Shown here one piece after another: positions 36,672 to 45,542 of a stretch of DNA of 64,000 nt. A model generated the notes under the pieces. It did not search any database, was not told where the DNA came from, and was given only the letters and a program-made list of their open reading frames with translations. Every line of letters starts with the position of its first letter. Positions within the stretch are counted from its first letter, which is position 1. Location: assembly GCA_944376235.1 (NCBI GenBank), contig CALWCA010000012.1:32397-96396 (forward strand), read 5' to 3'. The stretch is from an uncultured Clostridia bacterium (lineage in GTDB: Bacteria; Bacillota; Clostridia; Oscillospirales; Feifaniaceae). The position numbers and the translations under genes are program-made.

Positions 36672-37016
36672 ATGTACAGCAGAAGCTACGGCAGCAGCGA
36701 CGGGGGCAAAAAGCGCTCTTTGGGGCAGGAGGCCTCGGCGCCCCGGCGGGAAAAGCCGAAAAAAGACGCGCCTGTCGGCGCGTCGGGGCAAAGGCCGCCG
36801 GCCTCAAAGGGAGAAAAGCGAAGCAAAAGACAGCCCTCGCCGCCGCCCGCACAGCAGCAGTCCAAGGGCGGGCCTCTGAGCCGGCTCGGGCAGATGCTCG
36901 AGGGCATTGACAGCCAGGACCTGCTGCTCATCGGCCTGATTTTTCTGTTGGCTCTGGAGGGTGCGGACGACGACATCCTCTTCATCCTGATCGCCCTGCT
37001 CTTCATCTCCTCGTGA
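36672..37016 (+). CDS. Small protein with C-terminal membrane helix, unknown function
   Basis: 114 residues. The first 75 or so are disordered and basic (Lys/Arg/Pro/Ser/Gln). The last 40 form a hydrophobic segment interrupted by acidic residues (DSQDLLLIGLIFLLAL, EGADDDILFILIALLFISS). This DLLLIxLIFLL..E..DDD pattern recurs, from memory, in clostridial small proteins of unknown role. AGGTGAGCGGGGG precedes the ATG. It completes the three-gene set; a hairpin at about 37024-37056 follows. Confidence 0.65.
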   Translation: MYSRSYGSSDGGKKRSLGQEASAPRREKPKKDAPVGASGQRPPASKGEKRSKRQPSPPPAQQQSKGGPLSRLGQMLEGIDSQDLLLIGLIFLLALEGADDDILFILIALLFISS

Positions 37017-37059
37017 CAACGGCACGCAAAGGCCGGAAAAACTCCCGGCTTTGCGTGTG

Positions 37060-37089
37060 TTGTCATATTTGCAGCAGTTGTGTTATACT
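37060..37089 (+). promoter_or_regulatory. Promoter of nucleoside kinase gene
   Basis: TTGTCA, 18 bp, TATACT, about 52 bp before the start codon. Confidence 0.7.
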
Positions 37090-37141
37090 GTAAGAAATTC
37101 TGTACAAGCTGGGGGCCTCCCCCGTTTGGAGGAGGAGAATT

Positions 37142-38050
37142 ATGGTTCAATGGACAATTGCTGCGATCAACGAGGCCATCGAGCGGGACCTGGAGGGCTT
37201 TGTGGCAGCTTCGGAGGATAATTATACCGACCAGGTCATGGCGGTGGCCATGCAGATTCGAAACGTGCGCCATGAGCGGCCCTTTATTCTGGTTTCGGGG
37301 CCGTCCGGCTCGGGCAAGACCACCACGGCACTTCGCATCGAGACGCTGCTCGACGACTGGGACTGCGAAACGGCCACCGTTTCGCTGGACAACTACTTTC
37401 TGCCGCACAACGCCGGCACGCTGCCGCTTGACGAAAACGGGGACCCCGACTATGAGGCGCCCGATCGGCTGGACATCGAGCTGCTGCAAAAGCATCTGAA
37501 GGCCATCTACCGGTGCGAGCCGGTGGAGGTGCCCCGCTTTGACTTTGCCACCCAGAGCAGGCTGCCGGGGGACCTGCTCAAGCGCAAGCCCGGCGAGCTG
37601 CTGCTCATCGAGGGCATCCACACGCTCAACCCCCACGTCATGGGCGACTGTCTGGACTATGCTACCGACGTCTACGTCAGCGTGGAGGATGAGATTGTCA
37701 TGAAAAGCGGCGCCATTGTCACGCCGGCCAAGCTGCGCCTCATGCGCCGCCTGGTGCGCGACAGGCTGTTCCGGGGCAGCGACGTGGAAAACACGCTCGA
37801 CCGGTATTTGAGCGTTTCCCGGGGCGAGCGGCGCCACATCACGCCCTTCTCCCTCAATGCCGACGAGAGCATCAACACCTTTTTGCCCTATGAGTTTGCC
37901 GTGTATAGCGGGCTGCTCAGAGACGTGGTCGACAAGCTTCCGGAGGACCTCGCCGAGCTGGTGCGTGAGATCTCCCCCGTGCAGGCCGGCGTGTCGCCCA
38001 TTGATTCGCTGGTCCGGGAGGTCTGCGGCGGCAGCATCTACGAATATTAA
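37142..38050 (+). CDS. Nucleoside (uridine) kinase family protein
   Basis: A P-loop kinase of 302 residues. Walker A GPSGSGKTT (about 53-61) is followed by the uridine-kinase-type VSLDNYFLP and the PDRLDIELLQ segment, then LLIEGIHTLNP. It resembles the C-terminal kinase half of the clostridial nucleoside-kinase family that phosphorylates uridine or cytidine; the N-terminal 45 residues are helical rather than a TGS-type domain. GGAGGAGG lies before the ATG. It is a single gene. Confidence 0.85.
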   Translation: MVQWTIAAINEAIERDLEGFVAASEDNYTDQVMAVAMQIRNVRHERPFILVSGPSGSGKTTTALRIETLLDDWDCETATVSLDNYFLPHNAGTLPLDENGDPDYEAPDRLDIELLQKHLKAIYRCEPVEVPRFDFATQSRLPGDLLKRKPGELLLIEGIHTLNPHVMGDCLDYATDVYVSVEDEIVMKSGAIVTPAKLRLMRRLVRDRLFRGSDVENTLDRYLSVSRGERRHITPFSLNADESINTFLPYEFAVYSGLLRDVVDKLPEDLAELVREISPVQAGVSPIDSLVREVCGGSIYEY

Positions 38051-38310
38051 AAAAATACATCAAGAAGAACAAAAAAGCTCAAGGAGTGGCCGCAGGGGCA
38101 ACCCCCTGCCGTGGCGCAGGAAAGGGGAAAGGGCAAGGCGGGCCGGCACCTTCTGCCGCCCTGCGCCCGATGCAAAAAGACATTGATGACCCCGCCCTCT
38201 TTGCGCGGCGCTCTTGCAAAGCCCCCTTTTAGAAAGTTCCTTGGAGCCTGCGGCGCTTGAGGCGTTTGGCAAAGGGGCGCTCTGGGGGAAAGGGCGCCCT
38301 TTGAAGGCAA

Positions 38311-38352
38311 AAAAGGCCCTGTGCGCAGATGGCTTTGCGCACAGGGCCTTTT
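38311..38352 (-). terminator. gpsA terminator
   Basis: A 17-bp perfect stem with A/T flanks, ending on the minus strand in six T. The rest of the 315-bp gap from 38051 contains only a 14-bp palindrome (AAAGGGCGCCCTTT, 38292-38305) and no gene. Confidence 0.85.
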
Positions 38353-38365
38353 AAAATGCAGAGAG

Positions 38366-39331
38366 TCAGCTGCCGAATTCGGGCTTGACCGAGCGCAGGA
38401 AAAGCGTGGTGAGCTCCTGCTTGGGGTCGGCGCCCTCGTGGACGATGTGCAGCAGGGCGTGGGAGATGGGGAGCTCCACATCGAGCGCCTCGCCCAGCGT
38501 GACCATGGCCTTGACCGTGTAAACCCCCTCGGCCAGCTTGTCAAAGGGCTCGCCTCTGACAAAGCGCTCGCCGAAGGCGCGGTTGTTGGAGAATTTGGAA
38601 AAGAGGGTTGCCTCATAGTCGCCCAGGTGGCACAGCCCGTAGGCCGACAGCTCGTTGCCCCCCATGGCCGAAATCAGGCGCGCCACCTCGCGGGCCCCGC
38701 GCGCCATGAGCGGCCCTTTGAGACTTTCGTATCCAAAGCCGTCGAGCATGCCGGCGGCAAGTCCGATGACGTTTTTGGCAGCCGCGCCGATCTCGGTTCC
38801 GATCAGGTCGGTGCCGATGTAAAGCCGGATGAGGTCGCTGCCCAGCGCCTCCACGATGTAGCGGATGAGGTCGGGATCCTCCGAATCCACGACCTGAGCG
38901 CCCGGGATGCCGGCCGTGTAGCTCTGGACGTGTCCCGGGCCGGCCAAAACGGCGATGCCGACCGGCTGCTCGATGCACTCGCGCATCACGACGGACAGGC
39001 GCTTGCCGGTGTCCTGCTCAAGGCCCTTCATACACAGTAAAAAGCTCTTTCCCGAGAGGTCGTATTCGTCAAGCCGTGTGGCCAGCTCGCGCAGCGCCTG
39101 CGAGGAGATGGAAATGATAATGAGATCGCTGTGCTCCACCGCCTCGTCGAGGTCGGTGGTCAGCCTGACGGAGTCGGGCAGGGTGAGATAGGCGTTGGTT
39201 CTCGTGCGCATCAGCTCTTCTATGTCGGCAACCCCGGCCCGGCCCCAGACCATGACGTCGTGCCCGCAGCGGGCGGCGTACCACGCCTGGAAGGAACCCC
39301 ATCGGCCGCAGCCGAGAACAGAAATTTTCAC
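38366..39331 (-). CDS. gpsA: Glycerol-3-phosphate dehydrogenase [NAD(P)+]
   Basis: Makes sn-glycerol-3-phosphate from dihydroxyacetone phosphate for membrane lipids. Cofactor loop LGCGRWGSF (about 6-14), the lysine of FLLCMKGLEQ (about 101), GPGH and the catalytic Lys in AAAKNVIGLAAG (about 185) are present. 321 residues. The start is GTG because AAAGGAGC lies 9-10 nt upstream; the longer frame has no ribosome site. The unusual SFQAWYAAR after the glycine loop suggests a divergent subfamily. It is a single gene. Confidence 0.9.
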   Translation of the reverse strand: MKISVLGCGRWGSFQAWYAARCGHDVMVWGRAGVADIEELMRTRTNAYLTLPDSVRLTTDLDEAVEHSDLIIISISSQALRELATRLDEYDLSGKSFLLCMKGLEQDTGKRLSVVMRECIEQPVGIAVLAGPGHVQSYTAGIPGAQVVDSEDPDLIRYIVEALGSDLIRLYIGTDLIGTEIGAAAKNVIGLAAGMLDGFGYESLKGPLMARGAREVARLISAMGGNELSAYGLCHLGDYEATLFSKFSNNRAFGERFVRGEPFDKLAEGVYTVKAMVTLGEALDVELPISHALLHIVHEGADPKQELTTLFLRSVKPEFGS

Positions 39332-39475
39332 GAGAAAATCGCTCCTTTCCGAAGGAAGGCGCCTGCATGGGGCGCCAGAAGGTAGTCCGTTTTTGGAAAA
39401 GCCGTCCGGCGTCCGCCCGGGATGTCCGGCCTGCGGCCGGAAAACGCATGCGGCCCTCATTGTGTCCGGACGGGG

Positions 39476-39970
39476 TTAGCCCTTGGCCAGCTTTTGGAGG
39501 GCCTCGCCGGTCAGACGCTGGGCCGTCCAGTCGGACATGGGAACGGCGCCTAAGGCATGATAAAAGTCAAGCGAAGGCGTGTTCCAGTTGAGGCAGGTCC
39601 ACTCCATGCGGGGCAGGTCCTGCTCCACCGCCTCCTGCGCGAGATAAGACAGCAGCGCCTTGCCGATTCCCCTGCCGCGCATTTCCGGCACCACGAAGAG
39701 GTCTTCAAGGTAAAGGCCGGGCTTGCCTAAGAAGGTGGAAAAGTTGTGGAAATAAACGGCAAAGCCCACCGGCATGCCCTGCAGCTCGGCGATGATGGCC
39801 TTTGCGGCCTTTTTGACAAAAAGGGAATCATACAGAGTTTCCAGCGTGACTGTCACCTGGTCCTCCATTTTCTCATACTGTGCCAGACGCTTGATGAAGC
39901 TGAGAACCAGCTCGACATCCTTGGCCGTGGCCTCACGGATCAGGCAGCCCGCCACTTTGGTTACTCTCAT
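39476..39970 (-). CDS. GNAT family N-acetyltransferase
   Basis: 164 residues. The acetyl-CoA loop is in FVVPEMRGRGIGKALL (about 96-111). The LYLEDLFVVPE and NWNTPSLDFYHALGA segments match the spermidine/thialysine acetyltransferase (SAT1-like) branch, so a polyamine or amino-acid side chain is a reasonable but unproven substrate. AGGAGG precedes the ATG. It is monocistronic between gpsA and secG. Confidence 0.88.
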   Translation of the reverse strand: MRVTKVAGCLIREATAKDVELVLSFIKRLAQYEKMEDQVTVTLETLYDSLFVKKAAKAIIAELQGMPVGFAVYFHNFSTFLGKPGLYLEDLFVVPEMRGRGIGKALLSYLAQEAVEQDLPRMEWTCLNWNTPSLDFYHALGAVPMSDWTAQRLTGEALQKLAKG

Positions 39971-40056
39971 AAAAAACCTCCTGCTTGTTTTGGGAAAAGG
40001 TGGCTGCGCAAAGCGCCACACCGACGTGTGGCGCTTTGAAGATCGCTTTAGAAAAA

Positions 40057-40302
40057 CTAGGCCACCGACACCAGGACATAGAGGACGATGGTGGCAAGAA
40101 TGAAGGCGATACCCAGCCAGATGGTGTTTTTGCGCAGCCTGGCCTGTGGCGTTGCGGCGCTGTTTTTGCTAAAGAAGGTGTCGGCGCCGCCCGAGATGGC
40201 GCCCAGTCCGCGCTCGTTGCCCTCCTGCATCATGACGATTACGGTGACGGCCAGGGCCAGAATAATCTGGATCACACCGGCCACAATTTGCGGTGTACTC
40301 AC
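40057..40302 (-). CDS. secG: Protein translocase subunit SecG
   Basis: An 81-residue two-helix subunit of the SecYEG channel. Helix 1 (about 7-26), the conserved loop QEGNERGLGAISGGADTFF and helix 2 (about 59-79) follow the family closely. The start is GTG with GGAGG 10 nt upstream. Transcribed alone from a near-consensus promoter (40361-40389). Confidence 0.93.
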   Translation of the reverse strand: MSTPQIVAGVIQIILALAVTVIVMMQEGNERGLGAISGGADTFFSKNSAATPQARLRKNTIWLGIAFILATIVLYVLVSVA

Positions 40303-40360
40303 GATATCCGATCCTCCAAACAAAGTAATGTGTACTTCCACAGATAAAAATACATCCTGC

Positions 40361-40389
40361 ATTATATCACAAACATTTTGTGTTTGCAA
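40361..40389 (-). promoter_or_regulatory. secG promoter
   Basis: Minus strand: TTGCAA, 17 bp, TATAAT. Confidence 0.8.
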
Positions 40390-40419
40390 GCAGTCCTCCC
40401 CGATTTATGGGCAGGAAGG

Positions 40420-42210
40420 TCAAAGGCGGGCGGCGGGGCGTGCTCGAAAAGCCCACAGCAAAAGCATCACAAACAGGGAGAGCGGCCACAGCCCCGTCAG
40501 GAAGAGCAGCCCACAGGCCGTCAGCAGCAGGCGGACAGTCGGGGTGCAGGGGGCACGCAGCCAGCCCTGGGCGGCGCAGGTCAGGCAAAAGCAGCCGCCG
40601 GCCGCCGCCGAAAAGGCCCCGAGGGTCTCCCAAAGGCCGCCCCGGCCCAGCAGCAGGGCGGGGTGCAGCAGGAAAAAGAGGGGCAGCAGAAAGCTTGGGG
40701 CGGCCAGGGCCATGGCGTGCAGTGCCGTTTTTGTTCTGCTGGAGCCGGCGATGCCTGCGGCCGTGGTGGCGCTGATGGCGACGGGGGGCGTCAGATTGGC
40801 AAAGCAGGCGTAAAACAGGCAGAACAGATGGGCGCAGATGGGGAGGGCGCCTGCCTGCACCAGCGCCGGCACCGCCACCGCCGCCACAATGACGTAGGCC
40901 GCCACGCCGGGCACGCCGGTGCCCAGCAGCAGGCAGAGCGCCGCCGCCGCCGTGCCGCATACCAGCAGGTTGCCGCCCTGCGCCAGCTTCAGCAGTGCGG
41001 AGCCGGCCGTCAGGCCGACGCCGGTGAGCGTCACGGTGCCGATGATAAGGCCGATGATGAGGCAGCAGACGCCGACCGTCACGGCGTCGCGCGCGCCGCC
41101 CGCCAGCGCGTCCAGCCACTCCGAAGGGGACAGGCGGGTTTCTTTTCTGAGCGCGCCCACCAGGGGTGTGACCACAATGGCCGCCACGCAGGAAAACAGG
41201 GGCGTGTAGCCAAGGCACATAAGGCCCAGCAGCAGCAAAAGCGGCAAAAGTAGGTGCAGGCGGCTTTTGAAGTCTGCGGGAGGGGGCGTTTGGCCCTGCA
41301 GCCCCAGCCGGCGCGCCCGCAGATGGGTGGCCAGCAGCAGCGTGCCATAGTAAAGCAGGGCGGGCAGCAGCGCGGCCGCCATCACGGTGCCGTAGCCGGT
41401 GCCCAGCAGCTCGGCCATGACAAAGCCCACTGCCCCCATGACGGGCGGCATAAACTGGCCGCCGGTCGAGGCGGTGGCCTCCACGGCGGCGGCGTATTCG
41501 GCAGGATAGCCGGCCTGCTTCATGAGAGGGATGGTCAGAGCGCCGGTGGTGGCCACGTTGGCCACGGCCGAACCGTTGACGGTGCCAAGCAGAGCCGACG
41601 ACAGCACGGCAATCTTGGCCGGCGCCCCGGGGCTGCCGCCCACGGCGCGCAGGGCCAGGTCGCTGACAAGCGCGGTAAAGCCGCCGGCGCGCAGCAGCGC
41701 CCCAAAAACGACAAAGACAAACAGGTAGGTGGAGGAGACGTTGGCCCCCACGCCAAAGACCCCCTGGCTGCCCCAAAAGAAAAAGCGCAGCACCCGCCGC
41801 AGCGAGAAGCCGGAATGGCCAAAGAGGCCGGGGATGAGGGGGCCTGCGAAGTTGTAGAGCAAAAACAGGCAGGCCAGCAGCGTCAGGTCGCGGCAGCACA
41901 CAAAGCCGCCCGCCAGCAGAAGCAACAGCGCGGCGCCGGCCAGCGCCAGCTCGAGGGGTCCTGTGACGCCGCCCGCCAGCGCTACCGGCCTTTGCCGCAG
42001 CAGCATCGCGGCATAGACCACAAAGCAGCACAGCGCCAGCACCAGGCACAAAGGGCGCAGGCGGGGCTTTTCACAGGTGAGGAAAACGGCCGTGAGCAGC
42101 AGACCGGCGTGCGCGACGCGCAGCGTCAGCGCGTCGACCGGCAGCACCGTGACGGCCGCAAGCTGAAAGCAGGCAAAAAAAAGAAAGTAGGCAAGAAGGC
42201 CCTTTTTCAT
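40420..42210 (-). CDS. Fused TRAP transporter permease (DctQM-type)
   Basis: A very hydrophobic protein of 596 residues with roughly 16-18 helices. The DctM-like large-subunit motifs are visible (GTVNGSAVANVATTGALTIP, EATASTGGQFMPPVMGA, and the second-half GTGVPGVAAYVIVAA). The N-terminal four or so helices correspond to the small DctQ-like subunit, as in fused TAXI-TRAP permeases. The substrate-binding protein (TAXI type) normally next to it is absent here. The start is ATG with AAAGGAAC; a TATACT -10 lies near 42317. Confidence 0.85.
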   Translation of the reverse strand: MKKGLLAYFLFFACFQLAAVTVLPVDALTLRVAHAGLLLTAVFLTCEKPRLRPLCLVLALCCFVVYAAMLLRQRPVALAGGVTGPLELALAGAALLLLLAGGFVCCRDLTLLACLFLLYNFAGPLIPGLFGHSGFSLRRVLRFFFWGSQGVFGVGANVSSTYLFVFVVFGALLRAGGFTALVSDLALRAVGGSPGAPAKIAVLSSALLGTVNGSAVANVATTGALTIPLMKQAGYPAEYAAAVEATASTGGQFMPPVMGAVGFVMAELLGTGYGTVMAAALLPALLYYGTLLLATHLRARRLGLQGQTPPPADFKSRLHLLLPLLLLLGLMCLGYTPLFSCVAAIVVTPLVGALRKETRLSPSEWLDALAGGARDAVTVGVCCLIIGLIIGTVTLTGVGLTAGSALLKLAQGGNLLVCGTAAAALCLLLGTGVPGVAAYVIVAAVAVPALVQAGALPICAHLFCLFYACFANLTPPVAISATTAAGIAGSSRTKTALHAMALAAPSFLLPLFFLLHPALLLGRGGLWETLGAFSAAAGGCFCLTCAAQGWLRAPCTPTVRLLLTACGLLFLTGLWPLSLFVMLLLWAFRARPAARL

Positions 42211-42446
42211 ACGGGAAGTTCCTTTCTTTAGAGTGCAGGGTACCGGGCAGGCCGAAAGCGGATTTTGCCAAAAAGCCTGCCGCAGGGCGCCTTCCTCTGC
42301 AAAAGGCGCTTTTTTAGTATATCACAGCGCGAAAGAGAGGAAAAGAGCGAAAAAGCCCATTTTGCAGCGCCTTCAAAAGGGCAGGACAGCCGCCCCCTGG
42401 GGGGCGGGCGACGAAAAAAGCGGCCAAAATCCCGGGAAATTCTCCC

Positions 42447-42475
42447 TTGCACTGCGCGCCAAAAAGGAGTATTCT
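42447..42475 (+). promoter_or_regulatory. Promoter of PTS-EIIC-like gene
   Basis: TTGCAC, 17 bp, TATTCT. The 307-bp divergent region with the TRAP gene also holds a hairpin (42287-42309) at the 5' end of the TRAP leader. Confidence 0.7.
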
Positions 42476-42517
42476 AAGAACAATGCGCAATATACACGGA
42501 TACAGGAGGGACATGCG

Positions 42518-43594
42518 ATGGGAGACACTCCACAGCAAAAGCAGGGATTTTTGGCCCGCAAGAACATTGTCTTTTCGGCAAAGCGCTACGGCATCGACGC
42601 GCTTGGCGCCATGGCGCAGGGCCTGTTTGCGTCGCTGCTGATCGGAACCATTTTCGACACGCTGGGCCAGCAGCTCGGCATCGACTTTTTTGTGCAGGTG
42701 GGCGCCTTTGCCAAGACCACGGAGGTGGTGGGCGCCGCCATGGCGGTGGCCATTGCGCTGGCGCTGCAGGCGCCGCCTTTGGTGCTCTTTTCCATGGTGA
42801 CGGTGGGTGCCAGCGCCAATGTGCTGGGCGGCTCGGGCGGGCCGCTTGCCGTGCTGCTCATGACGGTGGTGGCCGCCGAGTGCGGCAAGGCGGTGTCCAA
42901 GGAGACCAAGGTGGACATTCTGGTCACGCCCTTTGTCACGCTGGCCGTGGGCGTGGGGCTGTCCATGCTGCTGGCGCCCTCGGTGGGCGGCCTGGCCGAC
43001 GGGGTCGGGGAGCTCATTGAGTGGGCCACGGTGCAGCGTCCGCTGCTCATGGGCATCATCATTTCGGTGGTGGTGGGCGTTGCGCTCACGCTGCCCATTT
43101 CGAGCGCCGCTATCTGCCTGACCATCGGCCTGACGGGGCTTGCCGGCGGCGCGGCGGTGGCCGGCTGCTGCGCTCAGATGGTGGGCTTTGCCGTCATGAG
43201 CTTTCCCGAGAACCGCTGGGGCGGCCTGCTGTCGCAGGGGCTGGGGACCAGCATGCTGCAAATGGGCAACATTGTCAAAAACCCACGCATCTGGATTCCG
43301 CCCACGCTGGCCTCGGCCATCACGGGGCCCATTTCCACCTGCCTGTTCCAGATGAAGATGAACGGGCCTCCCATCGCCTCGGGCATGGGAACCTGCGGCC
43401 TGGTGGGGCAGATTGGCGTCTACACCGGCTGGGTGTCCGACATCGCGGCAGGCGTCAAGAGCGCCATCACCTTCTCCGACTGGGCCGCGCTGCTGATGAT
43501 CAGTTTTATTCTGCCGGCGGTGCTGACCTGGCTGATCGCGCAGCCCCTGCGCCGCATCGGCTGGATTGCCCCCGGAGACCTGAAGCTCGACTGA
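42518..43594 (+). CDS. PTS_EIIC_2-type membrane transporter
   Basis: 358 residues with eight to ten helices. The start ARKNIVFSAKRYGIDALG and segments such as GNIVKNPRIWIPPTLASAI and GPIASGMGTCGLVGQ-like FQMKMNGPPIASGMGTCG match the PTS_EIIC_2 family (distantly related to sugar phosphotransferase IIC channels). No EIIA, EIIB or HPr genes are near, as is usual for this family, so phosphotransfer is not assured and the substrate is unknown. CAGGAGGG lies 6-7 nt before the ATG. Confidence 0.8.
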   Translation: MGDTPQQKQGFLARKNIVFSAKRYGIDALGAMAQGLFASLLIGTIFDTLGQQLGIDFFVQVGAFAKTTEVVGAAMAVAIALALQAPPLVLFSMVTVGASANVLGGSGGPLAVLLMTVVAAECGKAVSKETKVDILVTPFVTLAVGVGLSMLLAPSVGGLADGVGELIEWATVQRPLLMGIIISVVVGVALTLPISSAAICLTIGLTGLAGGAAVAGCCAQMVGFAVMSFPENRWGGLLSQGLGTSMLQMGNIVKNPRIWIPPTLASAITGPISTCLFQMKMNGPPIASGMGTCGLVGQIGVYTGWVSDIAAGVKSAITFSDWAALLMISFILPAVLTWLIAQPLRRIGWIAPGDLKLD

Positions 43595-43723
43595 GCCGCC
43601 CCTTTTGAAAAGCCCCGGCAAGGCGGGGGAAGCCTTTGTTTGGGAAAGGCCTTTTTTCCAAAACACGCCGCCGGGGCGCGGTCAAAAGGCTGTGGCTCTC
43701 CCCCTTTTTTCAAAAGTCAAGAA

Positions 43724-43765
43724 AAAAAGCGCCCTCCCGAAGACCTCTTCGGGAGGGCGCTTTTT
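43724..43765. terminator. Terminator between PTS-EIIC-like and ppi genes
   Basis: An 18-bp stem with A-run and T-run flanks on both sides, serving the convergent transcripts. Confidence 0.85.
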
Positions 43766-43818
43766 CTTTGGGGACTTTTTCGAAAGGCTTTGTTTGCCCG
43801 GCAGGAGGCGGGAGGGCC

Positions 43819-44304
43819 TCAGGCGCGCACGATCTCCTTGATGACAAGGGGCGTCTTGGGGCAGTCTCTCCAGTCGGTAGGCACCGTGGCCAGACGGTCG
43901 ACCACGTCGATGCCCTCAATCACCTTGCCGAAGGCGGCATAGGCGCCGTCGAGATGGGGTGAGTCGGCATGCATGATGAAAAACTGGCTGCCGGCCGAGT
44001 TGGGGTCGCTGGTGCGGGCCATGGACAGCACGCCCCGGGTGTGCTTGAGGGGGTTTTTGAAGCCGTTTTGGTCAAACTCCCCCACGATGGTGTGGGCAGG
44101 GCCGCCGGTGCCGTCGCCGTTGGGACAGCCGCCCTGGATCATGAAGCGCGGGATCACGCGGTGGAAGGTCAGCCCGTTGTAAAACCCCTCGTCCACGAGG
44201 GCTAAAAAGTTTTCCACCGTCTTGGGGGCAATGTCGGGATAGAGCTCGGCCAGCATCACGCCGCCGTCCTCCATCTCGATTTTGACCTTGATTTGCTCAC
44301 TCAT
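43819..44304 (-). CDS. Cyclophilin-type peptidyl-prolyl isomerase
   Basis: A cytoplasmic cyclophilin of 161 residues (no signal peptide). Active-site residues are visible: FHRVIPRFMIQGG (catalytic Arg about 53), NSAGSQFFI and HLDGAYAAFGKV. Accelerates cis-trans proline isomerisation in folding. CTGGAGG precedes the ATG. It lies 68 bp after the second chrA gene and may be the last gene of the dnaD-dnaI-chrA-chrA run. Confidence 0.93.
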   Translation of the reverse strand: MSEQIKVKIEMEDGGVMLAELYPDIAPKTVENFLALVDEGFYNGLTFHRVIPRFMIQGGCPNGDGTGGPAHTIVGEFDQNGFKNPLKHTRGVLSMARTSDPNSAGSQFFIMHADSPHLDGAYAAFGKVIEGIDVVDRLATVPTDWRDCPKTPLVIKEIVRA

Positions 44305-44372
44305 TCGATTACCTCCAGTTATTTTAATGTAAAAAATTACGATTTGTCTGCGTGTCGGAGGGCGCCGCCCCG

Positions 44373-44921
44373 TCAGATCCCGCCAAAGAGGAAAATGCCG
44401 GCGACCCCTGAGGCGACGATGGCGACGACGGGGTTGAGGCCGCATTTTTTGATGGAGAAGAGGCACAGCAGGGCAAGCGCCAGCGAAGACAGGCTGATGC
44501 CGGCCGCAAGGCCCATGGGAAAGAGCGCCGTTTTGCCGATGGAGAGGGCGGCGGCGGCAATGAGGCCGACCACGGCGGGGTGGATGCCGCGCATGACGGC
44601 CTTGACCGTTTTGTTTTCCTGCATGCGGGAGGAGACGGTGGCCACCAGCATGATGATGAGCAGCGACGGCAGCACGACGCCCAGCGTGCAGACGGCGGCG
44701 GCCGGCAGGCCGCCCAGCTTCATGCCGGTGAAGGTGGCCATGTTGACGGCAAAGGGGCCGGGCGTCATTTCGGAAATGGCAATCATGTCGGTGATTTCCT
44801 CAAGCGAGAGGAATCCTCCGCCCACCAGCTTGGTCTGGATGAGGGGGATCATGGCATAGCCGCCGCCGAAGGTGACGATGCCGATTTCAAAGAAGATGAG
44901 AAACAGCGTCAAAAACAGCAT
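44373..44921 (-). CDS. Chromate transporter half (ChrA family)
   Basis: 182 residues with five or six helices. ChrA domain signature EIGIVTFGGGYAMIPLI (about 12-28) and ISEMTPGPFAVNMATF (about 49-64). In Firmicutes the transporter is split into two short proteins, encoded here in tandem. Chromate export is the family name function; other anions are possible. AGGGAGGG lies before the ATG; 3 bp after the preceding gene. Confidence 0.88.
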   Translation of the reverse strand: MLFLTLFLIFFEIGIVTFGGGYAMIPLIQTKLVGGGFLSLEEITDMIAISEMTPGPFAVNMATFTGMKLGGLPAAAVCTLGVVLPSLLIIMLVATVSSRMQENKTVKAVMRGIHPAVVGLIAAAALSIGKTALFPMGLAAGISLSSLALALLCLFSIKKCGLNPVVAIVASGVAGIFLFGGI

Positions 44922-44924
44922 GGC

Positions 44925-45473
44925 TCAACCCTCCCTTTTGCGATACAGGACATAGCCGCAAAGGCCTGCGGCGACGATGACCAGGATGGCCGACAGGCCG
45001 AAAAAGCCGACGGCGGCAAAGGCCAGCAGGCAGAGCGCCCAGTCTGCCGGACGGCGCACCGCCTTTTTGCCCAGCTTGAGCGCGGCCGAAACCACCAGCG
45101 CCGTGACGCCGGCGCGGATTCCCAGCAGGGCAGCCCCCACGGTGGGATTGCTTTTAAACTGCAGGTAAAAGCCGCTGATGATGGCGATGATGAGGAAGGA
45201 GGGCATGACCATGCCCAGCGTGGCAGACACCGCCCCCGGCAGGCCGGCCATTTTGGTGCCGACATAGGTGGAGGCGTTGATGGCGATGGGGCCAGGCGTC
45301 ATTTCCGCAATGGCCAGCAAATCCATCATCTCCTCTTCCGACAGCCAGCCCTTTTTGGAGACAAAGGTCTGCTCCAGCACGGGAATCATGGCGTAGCCGC
45401 CGCCGAAGGTGACGGCGCCGATGCAAAAGGTGCTCCAAAAGAGCTCAAAAAGAGAGGGCTTTGGACAATCCAC
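44925..45473 (-). CDS. Chromate transporter half (ChrA family)
   Basis: 182 residues, paralogous to the next gene: FCIGAVTFGGGYAMIPVL and IAEMTPGPIAINASTYVG are in the same places. The two halves probably form a heterodimer. The start is GTG, preceded by GGAGG at 7 nt; the longer frame reads into the upstream gap. It follows dnaI by 70 bp on the same strand. Confidence 0.87.
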   Translation of the reverse strand: MDCPKPSLFELFWSTFCIGAVTFGGGYAMIPVLEQTFVSKKGWLSEEEMMDLLAIAEMTPGPIAINASTYVGTKMAGLPGAVSATLGMVMPSFLIIAIISGFYLQFKSNPTVGAALLGIRAGVTALVVSAALKLGKKAVRRPADWALCLLAFAAVGFFGLSAILVIVAAGLCGYVLYRKREG

Positions 45474-45542
45474 GGGAAACACCTCCAAAAAGCGTGTGAG
45501 AAAAGGGGAGGGGGCGGGCAAAAGAGGGCGCTGCGCCTCCCC

